A stretch of 64,000 bases of DNA from Mastigias papua (GCA_964019165.1 OZ025281.1:7014799-7078798), one strand, 5' to 3'; numbered from the stretch's first letter, positions 1 through 12,058 are shown. The notes: generated by a model not told the origin, from the letters alone. Numbers and translations are program-made.

Positions 1-214
1 GGTAAGTGTTGTAAATCCTGTTGCTTTTACAACACTTTCCTCAACTCTATCCAGTGTAAAGGGGCAGTGATGGCCCCCTGGTGTGACTAGTCCTCTCTCA
101 AGTGCAGGTCCAATGCACAGTGCGATGGAGATGCGATGGCTCCCCTGTGCAAATTGGTTAAGAGAGGGGCGGTGCGAGCAAATGACCTACCCTTGAGCAA
201 CGATTTGGAAGCAT

Positions 215-287
215 GGCCCGATAGCTCAGTTGATAGAGCACTGATGTACAATGTCAGGGGTCGCGAGTTTGAATCCCACTCCGGTCA
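215..287 (+). tRNA. tRNA-like module 1 (probably SINE-derived, not a working tRNA)
   Basis: A 73-nt cloverleaf can be drawn: acceptor arm GGCCCGA/TCCGGTC, a D arm with GCTC/GAGC and an A-box (TAGCTCAGTTGATAGAGCA), an anticodon stem CTGAT/GTCAG and a B-box-like GTTTGAATCCC. The seven-base loop GTACAAT would give anticodon ACA, which is unusual because eukaryotic tRNA-Cys normally has GCA. Mismatches in the acceptor and T stems argue for a tRNA-derived repeat. Confidence 0.4.
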
Positions 288-524
288 GTTATTTTCTCGC
301 ACTTTCACTTTTCATTTCTTCTAAATCCTGTTGCCTTTACAACAGTTTCCTCAACTCTATCCAGTCGATGGGGCTGCGATGGCCCCCCCGGTGTGAACAG
401 TCCTCTCTCAACAGCAAGTCCCCTGCACATTGCGATGGAACTGCGATGGCTCCGCTATGAAAATTGGTTAAGAGAGGGGTGGTGCAAGCAAATGACCTAC
501 CCTTGAGCAACCGTCTGGATGCGT

Positions 525-597
525 GGCCCAATAGCTCAGTTGGTAGAGCACTGACGTACAATGTCAGGGGTTGTGAGTTTGAATCCCACTTGGGTTC
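525..597 (+). tRNA. tRNA-like module 2 (probably SINE-derived)
   Basis: Second copy, 310 bp downstream of the first, with a better cloverleaf: acceptor GGCCCAA/TTGGGTT, D arm with TAGCTCAGTTGG A-box, a perfect anticodon stem CTGAC/GTCAG around loop GTACAAT (anticodon ACA), and the same B-box. Compensating changes keep the anticodon stem and acceptor paired, which suggests past functional constraint, but the tandem setting and odd anticodon fit a SINE better. Confidence 0.45.
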
Positions 598-624
598 GTT
601 ATTTTCTTGCACTTTCACTTTTCA

Positions 625-629
625 TATAT

Positions 630-716
<87 letters not shown>
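625..716. repeat. (TA)n microsatellite
   Basis: About 90 bp of nearly pure TA dinucleotide directly follows the second tRNA-like unit. It produces spurious open frames of alternating Tyr-Ile, which are not genes. Confidence 0.95.
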
Positions 717-721
<5 letters not shown>

Positions 722-750
722 GTCAATATAGTTTAAATCATAGATCCTAC

Positions 751-872
751 CTATAATTCGACCAAGAGATGAATTTGCAACATTGATTCGAAGAGGTTGT
801 TTGTCTCCAGATAGAGGTCTATCATCATTATCACAATTTGCTCTGAATCTCCAATTAGACCTCCTGTTTCGC
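751..872 (-). other. Possible exon (weak)
   Basis: On the reverse strand an open 122-bp block is bounded by a consensus acceptor (TTTCATTTGCAG at its upstream side) and a donor (GTAGGATC) downstream. The residues it could encode match nothing I recognise. It could be an exon of a host or transposon gene, or chance. Confidence 0.2.
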
Positions 873-3800
873 CTGCAAATGAAACCAATAATGAAATACA
901 AGTAAACATCTACATAACAAACGAAAGGCTATGTTATAAAACCTCCTCTTATTTTTGAGGTAATCTCATGGAAATTATGGTCCACAATTCTCTCTATGGT
1001 CTACATTGCTAGATGCAAGATGGGAGCTACTTTTCTTACTTTCCACTGAGATATTCTATTTTCTTTATGGCTGCTAAAGTGAGCTATATGGAGGATCCAA
1101 GTTGTTTCAAAACAAAACAAATTATTCACACTATATTGGCACATCTGACTTACCACTTTGAATAACAAGACAATTAAGTTGAGAAGTGCTATCTGTACAT
1201 AATGCGTCCTTCCACCATGTACTATGGCTAATCTGTAAACAGAATTGTCTACCTATGACCATCCAAACTTGAAGTGCACACACACATGCTTTCCCAGAAT
1301 GTTGACCTTCTAAACTCTGTGCATACATATTATGTAGATGACCCAAATAGAAGCAAACAATGGAACAAATGAGTGCATTGTCAAAGAGAAGAAGCAGAAA
1401 TTGCCCTTTATCATTACAAGGTTGGGAATAATGATTTAGTTCTGCTGTGATTTAATAGCATTATGCTATTTTCAATGGTTAAAAATTGTTTGATTACACT
1501 ATCTGTTGATGAATTATGGCCTACTTTACTAAGAACTATGGGCAGCAGAAGAATAATGTAGTACTCACATGTTTCCTTTTATACTGACTTTCTTGAAATT
1601 ACCCTAAAAAGCCCCAGTGATAGTCCATTTTGAGAATTGCTCGTTTTAATTATACATATATCATTTATGCATGGTTCACAGCTAGAAGTTTGACTCATTT
1701 TTTCATTCCATTGACAATAACGAATGATCAGCACTTTATAAATTACTTTGCATATCATTTTACTCTACAGCGAGAATGCAGCTTCGTAAACAAAACACTT
1801 ATTTGGCATTAACTAGTGTGTAACAGCATGAGTGTCATGTAATTGGAATTGTCATCAAAGTATATTATGAAAATATGTCTTTTGTGAGATATCTATGTCA
1901 CAATCTCAGCATGATGTTGCAACAGACGAAAATCAGCGACAAAATCCTTACTTTGCAGATCCTTTATCAAAGTGATGTGTTGTAAAATTGGATTGATATT
2001 AGTTTTTTCATTTGCCACTACTTCAGCACTGGCAATGAATGAATATATGTCTCTTTTTTACCTCTGTCACATTATAAACAGGAATTAACAGTCCCCTCCT
2101 CCATGCTAATGCTCTACACCACATCCAGATAACTAATTATTTTCAAGTATAAGCTGAAAAACTAATGTTTAGTTGTCTGATTAATGCTTAGTTGCACTAG
2201 CTCCTTTTACTTTACTCTTATAGTAATCTTACTTAAACTTGTCACTTTTTCCAGCAGCATTTCATAGGCACTAGAGTAACTCTCCAACATAACTACAAGC
2301 AGTTGTTAAGAATTTATTGACATGTGAATAGCATTCTGGAAAGTTATTACAGTTCTGTTATGTATTCATGCAGGCATGACAATAGCTTGTTTAACTAAAT
2401 AACCAAAGTCTTCTCTGCAAGAAAATTCCCTGGCATACAGTTAGCAAGCTAGAAAAGATCTTGGTCTTTACTGTCTCTGACAGCTAGTTGAGCATAAACT
2501 ACAAGGGAGAACTTCCCAATACTCAATACTTGATTGAAATTCTAAACTTGGCCCTCAAAATTAGGACCATCATACAAAAACGAACCGTCTGCGGTACCAT
2601 AAAATCTAAAATGTCAGAAATTAAACTGAAGGACTATTGGGTTGAAATTTTCAGGATCTCTTTCGATCAATGATACCTAAAAGAAGTGCCTTACTCCCCT
2701 TAAGTAATGCTAAGTGTTGGTCTCACGCGGATATGAACACAGTAAAAACATAATATCACCTGGAAATGGTTTCTCTGCCCCGTTCATATCTGTCCACTGC
2801 CTTTGTGTTTCCATAGGTTCCTACACTTGTTACTTCATTGAACCTTCCAAGAGAAGATACTACATTATCAGCAGTAACTTCGCCATTGGCGATCTCATTA
2901 TCCCAATCTTCAACCATACTTTGCATCGCTATACTGCTTTTAAACACCAGACTAATATTTACCCAATCCTTTTTCTAGGAATGAGCCTCTGGTATACTAT
3001 GGCTACTTGATTCTCAAATATAAATCAATGCTACCAGGCCTGACCATGCCTGAGATGTGAAACAGTTCAAAACAAGGTTGCCAACTCAAAACGAGATCAT
3101 GCGGCCATGCCATTCCGTAGAAATAGAGGACTACAATGATCACTCTATCGTCTCCCTTTTGTTTGGTGTAACTGTGACCCTTTGTATTGGGCGTCAGTGA
3201 GGCACCTATTTGCTACCATAATGGCGGCTATAGAGTGGCGAGTAGATTTGAACTGGTAAATGACAGAAAAACAACAAAACCAGTGTTGCCTATTTCTTTG
3301 CGGCAAGCAATGCCGGTAGAGAAACATCTTGTATAGACGGAAAGTGAAAAACTTCACAATACTGGCAATTTTATCAAAGTTTTTAGTAGTGCTGATCGCC
3401 GAGTTTGGGGGGGTGCAGCCCCCCAAACAATTTTTGCTTTTTGTGTTTTGGAAAATTTACCATTATCCACAAGTTAAAGTTTAAAGGCCTCATTTATAAA
3501 GGTTCTGATGTCAGTTGCATGCCAGGTGTTAATTCTCGTGTCCCCAGTGTCTCATCCAGTTGTTTCTATTCTTTTAAAGTCTTGTAAATCATTGTTTGGT
3601 CTTACACTTTAACGCCGTTTTGTAGTTCTGTTCTGGTGGTTTATGCCAATTTTTATGATGATAAAAGCGTTTCTAATTTTGCCTACATACATTGTTTGGT
3701 TTGTGTGAGCACTGGTTTTCAAATTTGCGCCAATGAAAATATGGGCGTGGTCACAAGAAACCACACCCCTTATGGTGGTGAGCCCCCCTTGTTGTGCTGA

Positions 3801-4282
3801 TCTGGAGTGATGATGGATGATGAGACTGATGTGTCAGGGTGCTGGCTCTCTTCTGGCTAATTTGAATATTAAAATAAATGGCATGCCTGACTGCCTGACA
3901 GCATGGTAAGTAAAACAGATTTCGAAATTGTCACTGTATTGGTGAAGTTCTTATCAGCATGATAATCTGATACTGAGGGAAATTGAACAAAACAGGCCTA
4001 GCTAGCTTAAAAACGAAAACAAAGCATACTTAGTGATTCAATTCTTACCAACAACAATGTGTTGTCGCTTCAATTCTTACAAATAACAAGAGCTGTGAGA
4101 TTCTGCAAATGACAGTCATGATAAAAAAATACTGTTTTTGTTAACTTCTGTCTCTTTGACACTCAATTTGACTTGACAATTCTCTCTGTGTGTATTCTGC
4201 TAAATTGATTTACAAATATATATCAATGTAGCAACGAGCAATATATTCGATTAATGTTGTTATGTGGTCATCTTCCATATCA
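873..4282. other. Non-coding stretch with a few exon-like blocks
   Basis: No gene is recognised. Two reverse-strand blocks could be exons. One is around 1131-1346. The other, about 2756-2947, is open and ends at its 3' side in CCAG/GTGATATT, a reasonable donor site. Their products are not recognisable. The rest is AT-rich sequence without clear structure apart from the short palindrome at 3403-3431. Confidence 0.5.
3403..3431. repeat. Short G-rich/C-rich perfect palindrome
   Basis: GTTTGGGGGG and CCCCCCAAAC face each other around a GTGCAG centre. It would form a strong 10-bp hairpin. It could be the tip of a MITE or chance; no matching outer repeat was found. Confidence 0.5.
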
Positions 4283-6420
4283 TTAAGGATGTGTCTCTGC
4301 ATTGAGTGCTCTTGTATCATAAAAAACTCTATTTTTTAGCTCCTCTGTGACTCCAAGGACAACCCTTTCTTTGCTTTGTTTTGATGTGTCCTGCCAGTTA
4401 ACCAGCATCTCTCTGACTAGCTTGTCAGTTGTTCGCACTACCCTAAATAATGAGGAAGAGGGGAAAATTAAATTGCCATAAACCTTGAAGGAAAGGAGGT
4501 TTGTCTTGCTCTTCACAACATGTTCATGGTCAAATGATTGATAAAATGCGGCTGCACACTCAGGACATTTCATGTTACCAATCATTTTCTTTGCAATGAA
4601 GCCACCAATATAGAACAAGGCATCATATTTCTAATCATTGGATGATTTTAAAAGATGATAAACAGCAGGATCAACTTCTGTTCTATTTTCACCACACTCT
4701 TGAAATATATCATTGGAAGACTGAATGGAATCTTCACCTATATCAGTGCAACTAGCTGTTCCTGGAGCATCTATATTGTTCTTCAATACAAGTGCTCTAA
4801 GTGCAGTGCATATTTAAACTCTAAGACATTTGGATTATTGTTCCACCCAAAGTGATCCCTTATCTCACTGACAAACATTCCCAATGAATCTTGAGAGAAT
4901 CTGTATGTCAGCACATATTGGAATGGATTATTTTCTCAGTACTGCAGATGTTTACTTGTCGCTAGAACAGACTTTGCTGAAGTGATAAAACCAACAATGA
5001 ATGTTTTCCTTCTTCCTCTGTATAGCAAATGATCCTCTAGGTCTTTTAGCTGCATAAGATAGGTTTCAATTTCTTGCATGTACATTTCAATCTCAGCAAT
5101 GTTTTATTTTGTTACAGGTTTTTTTGTTGCCTTTCCAAATTTATTTTTGTATAAAGTTTGTTGTGGCAGCACTATTTTCAAAACCTGGAGTTTTATGTAT
5201 GATAAGAAAGTTATTGCTGCTGCAGCAGAAGTGCTTAAAGTTTGAGCAGCAACTTTCCCCTTCATTTTGTGATTTTGCCACTTAATGTGGTGTACTTTCA
5301 ACTTGTTTCCTAGATGTAAAATATATTTTGCTTGAACCTGGTGTAATTTTACAATATAATACCATTTGATTGTGTCATTGTGTAAATCTGTGATTATTCC
5401 AATATCTGCCAGTGTATTTCTTGCCAGTTTAATCATGTGGCATGCATCTAAAGTAATATAAACTTTTCCCTCTTCTCTACAGGGATGTTTAAAAGAACCA
5501 TCAAAGTTTGAACTTATTTTGCACTCCAGCTATCTGCAGTGGTTAAATTTTTTGATGTGCCATCAAAAATCACTGCATGAACATCAAGATAGGACTCTGT
5601 TAGAAATTGTATAGATTCCCAAATAATCTGTGCTTGGATGTCTGCATTGATGTTGTTGGTTAGTATGGGAAAATTATTGCGCATATTGGGTAACTAATTT
5701 TTCTTCTTCTAGTAGCATCCGGATTAAGGGTTTGATTACAATATATGCATATCGATATTACTTGTCTAGTCGTAGTGTTGATTTCTGTATAGCGATTTAC
5801 TGTGTCTCATTTCAATTCTGGCGATTGCGCATTGTGCATTAATATCGGGTATGTTAACATTAGAAGTCAGTTGCTTCGTAGAGTTGGTTGTCGAATGATT
5901 AGAAAGTGATTGAACGTATCGATGTGTTGTTTATGCTTGAGTTCTCTGCCGCACGTATAGAAGAATCAGAGGGAAGTTTCCTAACAGTTAGAAAGTATGC
6001 AATAGGGTATTGCCACTTTTCTTTCAAACCAACTACCAGTACAATAAGGACATGGTTAGCTGTGTTTTCATTTGCTTCACCCTGGATGCATCCATAGTCA
6101 ACATTGCCAACAAGCCTCCCAGATTTTTTTCAACCAATGTTTGTGCTTTTAAAGCCATTTCATCTAGGATAATAATGCAGTCCCGCTGATCAGGTTTAAC
6201 AAGATCCATGAGTGATCTTATGACTTGCATCAAGAAGCCAGGGTCTGCTTCAACATTGGCTGCCCAATTTCTGATTGTTGATGGGCTTGGTAGACAGAGA
6301 GCTTTCCGTACAAATCTGTAATCCCTTGAGCTGTAATAATGAAGGGTTACAGCTAATTCTTTAATAGATTTTTCATATCTACGACCTGTGTTCCTGTCAT
6401 TGTTCCTTTATTGGTTTTTA
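4283..6420 (-). pseudogene. P-element/THAP9-like transposase relic
   Basis: Reverse-strand pieces in several frames follow the order of P-element-type (THAP9-like) transposases. From about 6420 down there is a TGRRYEKSIKELAVTLHYYS block and a PSPSTIRNW block. About 6200 holds IIILDEMALK, where the first catalytic Asp of this family lies. About 5470-5130 holds LDACHMIKLARNTLAD followed by HHIKWQNHKMKGKVAAQTLS, the GTP-binding/insertion region. At 4620-4283 there is a C-terminal YIGGFIAKKM...CPEC block. Stops and frameshifts separate the blocks, so the gene is dead. No THAP zinc finger could be placed upstream, and terminal inverted repeats were not found. Family assignment rests on remembered motif patterns. 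Confidence 0.7.
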
Positions 6421-6739
6421 GATAGATCCATGGTCATTTCATTAAAGTTTTGCACAAAAACTTCTGCACTGTCATTTCAAAGGTATTTATAACTACGTAG
6501 CTTTTTATCAGACAATGTATTGTTTTTGTGTTACGGATTTTTTGTGCTTGTAATCACTTGATCTGTTTATTTTTTTAGACTATTGATGTCAGTTTCCTGA
6601 TCCTTTTTGTTGGTGATTCTGCATAGTAGTGTTCAGGGTGCTCTTTCTAATGGCTGATGACTTATTAGTACATGGTGGTGCCTTCTCATTTGTGACTCGT
6701 ATTCTTGGTGGCATTCTGGTATTGCACTTAGTCACTAAA

Positions 6740-8463
6740 TGCTTAATAACCACAGCGTAGAATACCAACTGACAGACGACAACAATTGGAAGAAATTTTG
6801 AAAGAGCTTGAATACGCAGATATCATTGAAATGGTCCATGACCCTACTGAATTGGTATCTATTGTTGTACTCATACCCAAGACTGATCGTTCCCAGTTGC
6901 GTATGAGCATTGAAATTACCACTGTGAACAAAGCAATCAAACGCACTCGGCAAACCATTTTCACATTGGAAGAGCTGCGCTACAATTTAATTGGTGCAAA
7001 GCATTTCACCAAATTAGACATGAAGGAAGGCTATATTCAGTTTAGGTTAAAGCCGGAAAGTCGCTACCTCACCACCTTTTATACTTACCAAGGTTTACGT
7101 CATTTCAAGCGCTTCAATTTTGCAACTAACTCAGCGGCAGAGGTATTTAATTAGGAAATACGTCAAGCTTTGGTGGACATCGAAATTGTTGCCAACATAT
7201 AAGAAGACATCCTAGCCTTTGGAAAGTCATAGCAGGAGCATGATCAGGCGCTCTTGTAAGTAGTTGACCTGACACTTGGTAGAGTCAAATGCACTTTTAA
7301 TCAAGCTGAGGTCACATTTTCTGGAATATCAATTTGTTCAAAAGGTATGTCTCCTTCTCATGATAAATTTCAGACCGTAAATGCAGCTACACCCCGCTAT
7401 ACAGCAGCGGAAGTCCGCTCCTTCTTAGGAATGGCCAATTTCAGTGAACACTTTATTCCTCACTACTCTACCACAACTACACCATTGTCCATGCTGACTA
7501 GAAAGCAGGTCAATCCAGTGGACAGCAGAATGTAAACAAGCTTTTCAGACTATCAGACAAGCATTGTCTCATGAAACCATTATAGCCTACTACGATCCAG
7601 CACGAGAAACGAAGCTCATTTATTGGTGGCTAAAAATACGGTTTCTCAAGTATGTTGACACAATTAGACCTTCAGGTCAACAGACATAGGGTTCTCAGAT
7701 ATGATAGCAGTGCAACTACCGACCCTGAACAACGCTACTTTCAGATATAAATTGAACAGTGCTTCTTTGCCTTAGCAGTGCAAGGAAATAACACTTACTT
7801 TCATTACTGCCACACTTTATTGTCACCACTGATCATAAGCCCCTTCTGCACCCATACAATAAATATATAGCACAACTGCCTGCAAGAATCCTCTGGGACA
7901 AACTGACACTTCAGGACTAAAATTTTGCCATTGTGAATGAGCCTGGTGCTATCAACCTGGCTGATTACCTCTCCTGACATCCAGCCTCTGGGTCTGCCAT
8001 GCCTGCTGTGCAAACCGCTTTGGATGCATAAGAGTCGCAAAACGCTGATACAGTAGTTTGGAAAGACCTCCCAGCTAACGTGACCAAAGAGCAAATGGTC
8101 AAAGCTATACTAGAGGATGATACGCTAACACTTTTGAAGTCTATGATATGCAAAGGATACATCAAGAAAGAGCACCAGCACTGAATAGCTCCATATGCAT
8201 ATGTATTCTCTGAGCTGTCCATGCTAGATGAACTGGTATTGAGGGGCACGCGTATTGTTGTCCCTGCTTTTGTTCAGCAAGCGGTTGTTATGCTAGCCCA
8301 TGAATGCCATGAAGGGATGGTTCGCACCAATCAATACTTACAGACAAGCCTATTGTTCCCTGGTATGGAGCAAATGGTTGAAACAGTAGACAGGTGTATG
8401 ACTTGTAAAGCAAGCACCGATATCTTCCAAAATGAGCCCCCAAAACCCACAGAGCTACCATGA
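6740..8463 (+). pseudogene. Ty3/Gypsy retrotransposon pol relic
   Basis: Decayed pol of a Ty3/Gypsy LTR retrotransposon. The reverse transcriptase start is open at 6786-7154, with LVSIVVLIPKTD, then the palm segment KLDMKEGYIQFRL, whose aspartate corresponds to the first catalytic Asp, and a degraded YQGLRHFKRFNF. The thumb (VRSFLGMANFSEHFIPHYS) is at 7390-7500, fragments of RNase H lie around 7540-7990, and the integrase zinc-binding region (AHECHEGMVRTNQYL...CMTCKA) is at 8300-8415. The YxDD-containing segment and several others are lost to frameshifts or deletion. No LTRs are recognisable nearby, so this is an old fragment. Confidence 0.8.
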
Positions 8464-9805
8464 TAACCTTGGTCCCGACTTGGAACTGACCTTTTACTCC
8501 GTAAACGTATATTAATTCATCTGCTCCCCAGGTGCGCCTGGCCGAAAACTGCGCATGGCAGGAAACAACTAGGAAATAGACGCACTTGGCAGCTCTGCAC
8601 TATTTCAACATTTTCAACCTCTTTTCCATCTAGGAGCCTGGGACGAATTTGAGGTGAAAAGCTCTAAGTTACGAAGAGGACCTAGAGTGTTGTGACATTG
8701 TTGGAAGGAGAACATCTATCTTGCTGTTGATATAATCATTTACACAGTCACTTAGTTTTATAGTCTGCTATTACGAGAACAGCTTTTTTGAAAGCTTTTT
8801 TATGTAAGTATCTTGCTCTGGCAGGCTAACAACCTTTGTTATTTGTGATAATAGAACAGACAATGGATCTGAATGTAATTTCAAAGATGTGAGTTGAAGA
8901 GCTCAAAAACTTCCTTCGTCTTCGCGGATTGAAGGTGGCAAAAAGGAAGAGCTCCTTGCACGAGTGTTTGTAGCAGCTAAGAATGATATTCCAATAGTTA
9001 AAACAGCAGAATAGCACAGGATTATGGTTCAAAAGCTGCTAGTTGAAGGTGTACATGTTCCAGATCCATCGTTATCACTAGTGGTTGGGTACCTGAAGAG
9101 GAAAATGTGAAGTTGCTGCCTATGTCTTCCTAACTTTATATTTTTAACTTCTTGTCGTTCCACCCAAGTGAGTTGAAGAGCTAGGATCTCAATGATTGCA
9201 AACTTTTCAAAGTCTGTAGCTATTATTCAACAGACTGACTGAATCCGATGAGTTACTATCCAATATCAGAATCAAGTACTGTATGTGTTCTCAAATCTAT
9301 ATTCAATAAAAAGCTGCTGTAAGAATGGGCTTAACTAATCTGTCCTGTACAGCAACTGCTTGTGAATGGTTACCAAATAGCAAAGCTGTTAGAATGACAA
9401 AAATTACAGCCTTGATGTTTTGAAGGACACAATTTAGAAGCAATCAACAAAGCAGTCAGAGCTCAACTGTTCACCAAAGAAACGGTTTGATCCAACAGCT
9501 AACATTTCAGGAAAATTCAGTTTCATGGAAGTGTCAACTGCAATCAGGAATGTCTGGACTGAAGATGTCTTGCCCTGTAGCTATAAACAAGCCATCTGCT
9601 CTTTACGGTATGTGGTAAATTACATCACCATAAACTAGATTGGGCCTTACATACAATTTATGCATTTCATTCGGCGTATTTCTCGGCAGATATTTAGATA
9701 TGAGCTTCCACATGCCAATCGCTTTTCTTGTCTTGTTTATAGCTACTTTTACGTCTTGTTTAGAGCTACTTGATGAAAAAGAAAGCTTAGAGTCTAGTAT
9801 TATAC
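8464..9805. other. No recognisable gene
   Basis: No coding region, RNA gene or repeat was recognised. Open frames here are short and lack family motifs. Confidence 0.5.
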
Positions 9806-10294
9806 CTAAGGACTGATTTATTCGTCGTACTTTACTCGCATCGAATCAATTGCTATTAAAATCGACGAAAGCGCGACTAAAGCTCATGAGTGAAATCCTA
9901 TTCGATTTATACGTCGAGCTTCTGGCGAACTTTCACAAGTGTAAGCGAAGCAGCTTCGCTGTGGAGTGGTGGCGGGAACTTTCTTTGTTTACACTTCATT
10001 GCCTTATAGATATAACGAATATTATTAATTAACCCTGCGGACTACAATAAATTGTAATTGATTCGAAGCGAGTTAAGCGCGACGTTTAAATCAAAACCGT
10101 GCTTTGGCCGTGTAGCACGGCCTACTCAGTCGAGCTCTAGTCGTGCTAAGCATTTGACTCGAGCTAAAAACAGGTCATGGGCTGTTTTGATTTATACGCC
10201 GTGCTACACTCGGACCAAATCAACACTTAGAACTTTTCAGGTGCAAATAATTCATTCGACTCGAGTATAGCACGACGTATAAATCAGCCCTAAG
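9806..10294. mobile_element. Fold-back/MITE-like element with imperfect terminal inverted repeats
   Basis: The ends are inverted copies of each other over about 40 bp: CTGATTTATTCGTCG near 9812 and CGACGTATAAATCAG near 10273, each continued by a TACTCG-containing segment. The motif GATTTATACGTCG/CCG recurs inside in both orientations (about 9903 and 10189). The element is about 490 bp and non-coding. A clear target duplication was not identified. Confidence 0.5.
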
Positions 10295-10392
10295 TGTTTA
10301 TGTTGATCAACTGTCGATACAGGTGATGATTTGAAAAGGATCAGATGATGATTCGTTGTCATTTTTTTCTTTGAAAAGACTAATTCAATGGC

Positions 10393-11191
10393 CTACATTA
10401 GGGAGTCCGGATTAAAGGACACTCTCCAATTATGTGCCCAAAATGCAAATTGATCATGATCGTGATCTATATGGCTAGCAGCTAAGTTTATGTCTTGTAC
10501 AACAGTAAAAATTGACGTGTCATCAGCAAAAAGTTTAACGCTACATTTCAACTTTTCTGTTAGATCATTTACATATATTAAGAATAACACGGGACCCAAA
10601 ATCGAACCTTTCGGCACACCAGCAGAAGCATTTCCCCAGGTAGAAGCCCGGTCAATCAAAGCTGTCCTATGTTTTCTATTTAACAAGAAGCTTTGGAGGA
10701 GTAACAGTACATTTCCCCGAAACTCCACATCTTCTGAGTTTATAAGAAAGGCCCTTATGCTAGACCCTGTCAAAGGCCTTAGAGATGTCAATGTAAACGG
10801 GACGACCTTTTAAAGTAACATTACTGTCAAATGCTTCAAAGATTGAATGAGTTATGGAGAGTAACTGGTTAGCTGTTGACTTACGTAGAGAAAAGCCTGA
10901 TTGGCTAGGATTTAACAAATTTTCTCTCTCAAGATGTGAATATAGAGATAGGTACATTAGTTTCTCTGAGATTTTGCCACAAATTCGCAGGAGGGAGATG
11001 GGGCGATAATTTTCCTTAAGGTTCTTCACATTTTTTTTATGAACAGGTACAACATTAGCTCGTTTCCAGGTTTTAGGAAAGATGCTATAATGTAAACAAT
11101 TTTCGAAATTCAATCTCTATTAGCGACCTGTCACACAGTTTTATCATACACACTGAAATTCCTTCCCAACCAAGTGCTTTTGTAATAGGAA
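10393..11191 (-). pseudogene. LINE reverse-transcriptase fragment (CR1/Jockey-like)
   Basis: Reverse-strand remnant of the ORF2 protein of a non-LTR retrotransposon. Reading down from about 11191: ITKALGWEGIS; SIFPKTWKRANVVPVHKK; ENYRPISLL, the typical LINE RT block; QSGFSLRKST; YIDISKAFDRV; then, after a frameshift near 10785, GVPKGSILGPVLFLIYVNDL, KLFADDTSIF, the catalytic F-A-D-D, and a following helix. The endonuclease and C-terminus are missing. It is cut at both ends, with at least one frameshift. Order and spacing are typical of the CR1/Jockey group, but the exact clade cannot be settled by eye. Confidence 0.85.
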
Positions 11192-11200
11192 CACGTGATT

Positions 11201-11345
11201 TGTCACTTGATTGTCACATGCCCAATTAGTAGTTGTATATAGTGTGTAGTTCTGATTGATTGAGTAGAGAAATTATACTTCAATGTTAACAGCATGTCTA
11301 TTTTTTCCTCTCGCCTCACACTACTTACATCTGGTGGAGAACCCT
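11201..11345 (+). other. Possible Gypsy LTR 3' part and primer site (weak)
   Basis: The sequence from TGTCACTTGA to ...CTACTTACA is followed by TCTGGTGGAGAAC, which resembles the junction between a Gypsy LTR and its primer-binding site. No matching second LTR was located. The Polinton begins only 24 bp later, so it may have landed in an old LTR element. Confidence 0.25.
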
Positions 11346-11368
11346 TTTCGCCCACTTTCTGCAATGTC

Positions 11369-11935
11369 TCATTTTTTTGTTATTTTTTCACTGTATAATT
11401 TATTGGCATTATGGGGATTCCTTTTACAGCATAAACAATGCGAGACCCATAGAATGATACCAAACCATTTATTATTAGCAACAAACACAGCAGCGGAAAA
11501 AACAACGATAACGGGGTAATATGATATAACCAACCCTTGTAAACAAGGAATTACACCATAATTCGGGCGATAATTTATGGCCATTTTTTAATGCCATTTC
11601 TAATTAGTCTTACTTAATGGCCTACTAAGTAGCCTTACTAAATGGCCGCAATTTTATCGCGATTAAATAACCATTTAATTAGGGTCTCTTTGCTTGTTTT
11701 ACAAGGGTTGGTTATTTCATTTTACCCTTAAATAAATGGTTCATAATTTTCCAGCCGAATTAGATTGGCGTTCGAATAACCAATATTTATGGTCTCATGC
11801 CTTTTTTACAAGGGCTGGTTATACCATTTCACAACACTTTCGTGTGTTTTTGTTTTCCTTGTGTGTATTCATTAATTCATCCATTCATCCATTCTAGTGA
11901 ATGGTACCATTCTTTGGTTTATTTAAAATGGGTTA
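11369..11935 (+). repeat. Left inverted terminal repeat of the Polinton
   Basis: It matches the reverse complement of 37099-37665 with only a few mismatches, for instance around 11783-11790 and 11880. The inner border is the GGGTTA after TTTATTTAAAAT; the outer border is near the T-run before TTATTTTTTCACTG. It contains three ACAAGGG(T/C)TGGTTAT modules in both orientations (about 11525, 11700 and 11808), each next to a short CTTGT...ACAAG palindrome. Short frames inside it are not convincing genes. Confidence 0.95.
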
Positions 11936-12043
11936 TGGGCAGAATTAATTTTCGCCACTGATGTGGTGTGACGTCATTCATACAATTTTACAAATGGGAA
12001 TATAGATTGTATGAAATATTATGTTGAAAATTAATGTAACTAT

Positions 12044-12058
12044 AAATGTATAATATAA
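12044..12058 (+). promoter_or_regulatory. TATA-like box abutting the ATPase start
   Basis: TGTATAATATAA runs directly into the ATG. The same type of box lies before other Polinton genes in this window, so it is probably a virus-like promoter with a very short leader. Confidence 0.45.

Larger units (their letters stand above)
12..622 (+). repeat. Tandem tRNA-derived repeat (two units of about 310 bp)
   Basis: Two units of about 310 bp lie head to tail, starting near 12 and 322. Each has a GC-richer body followed by a tRNA-like module at its 3' side. The units share long stretches, for example the blocks around 480-510 and 170-200, but differ at scattered positions. The first unit may begin before the window. 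This looks like a tRNA-derived SINE or a tandemly duplicated tRNA-like locus. The tRNA part sits at the 3' end of the unit, which is unusual for a SINE. Confidence 0.6.

Noticed and set aside
136..324. Short frames across the tRNA-like units
   Set aside because: They run through the structured tRNA-like modules and show no protein signature.
599..901. Open frame of repeated Tyr-Ile across the (TA)n tract
   Set aside because: Pure dinucleotide repeat; any frame is open. The same holds for the frames at 34303-34579.
2714..3010. 98-aa forward frame
   Set aside because: No recognisable family, and the opposite strand offers a more exon-like reading with a donor site. Neither is firm.
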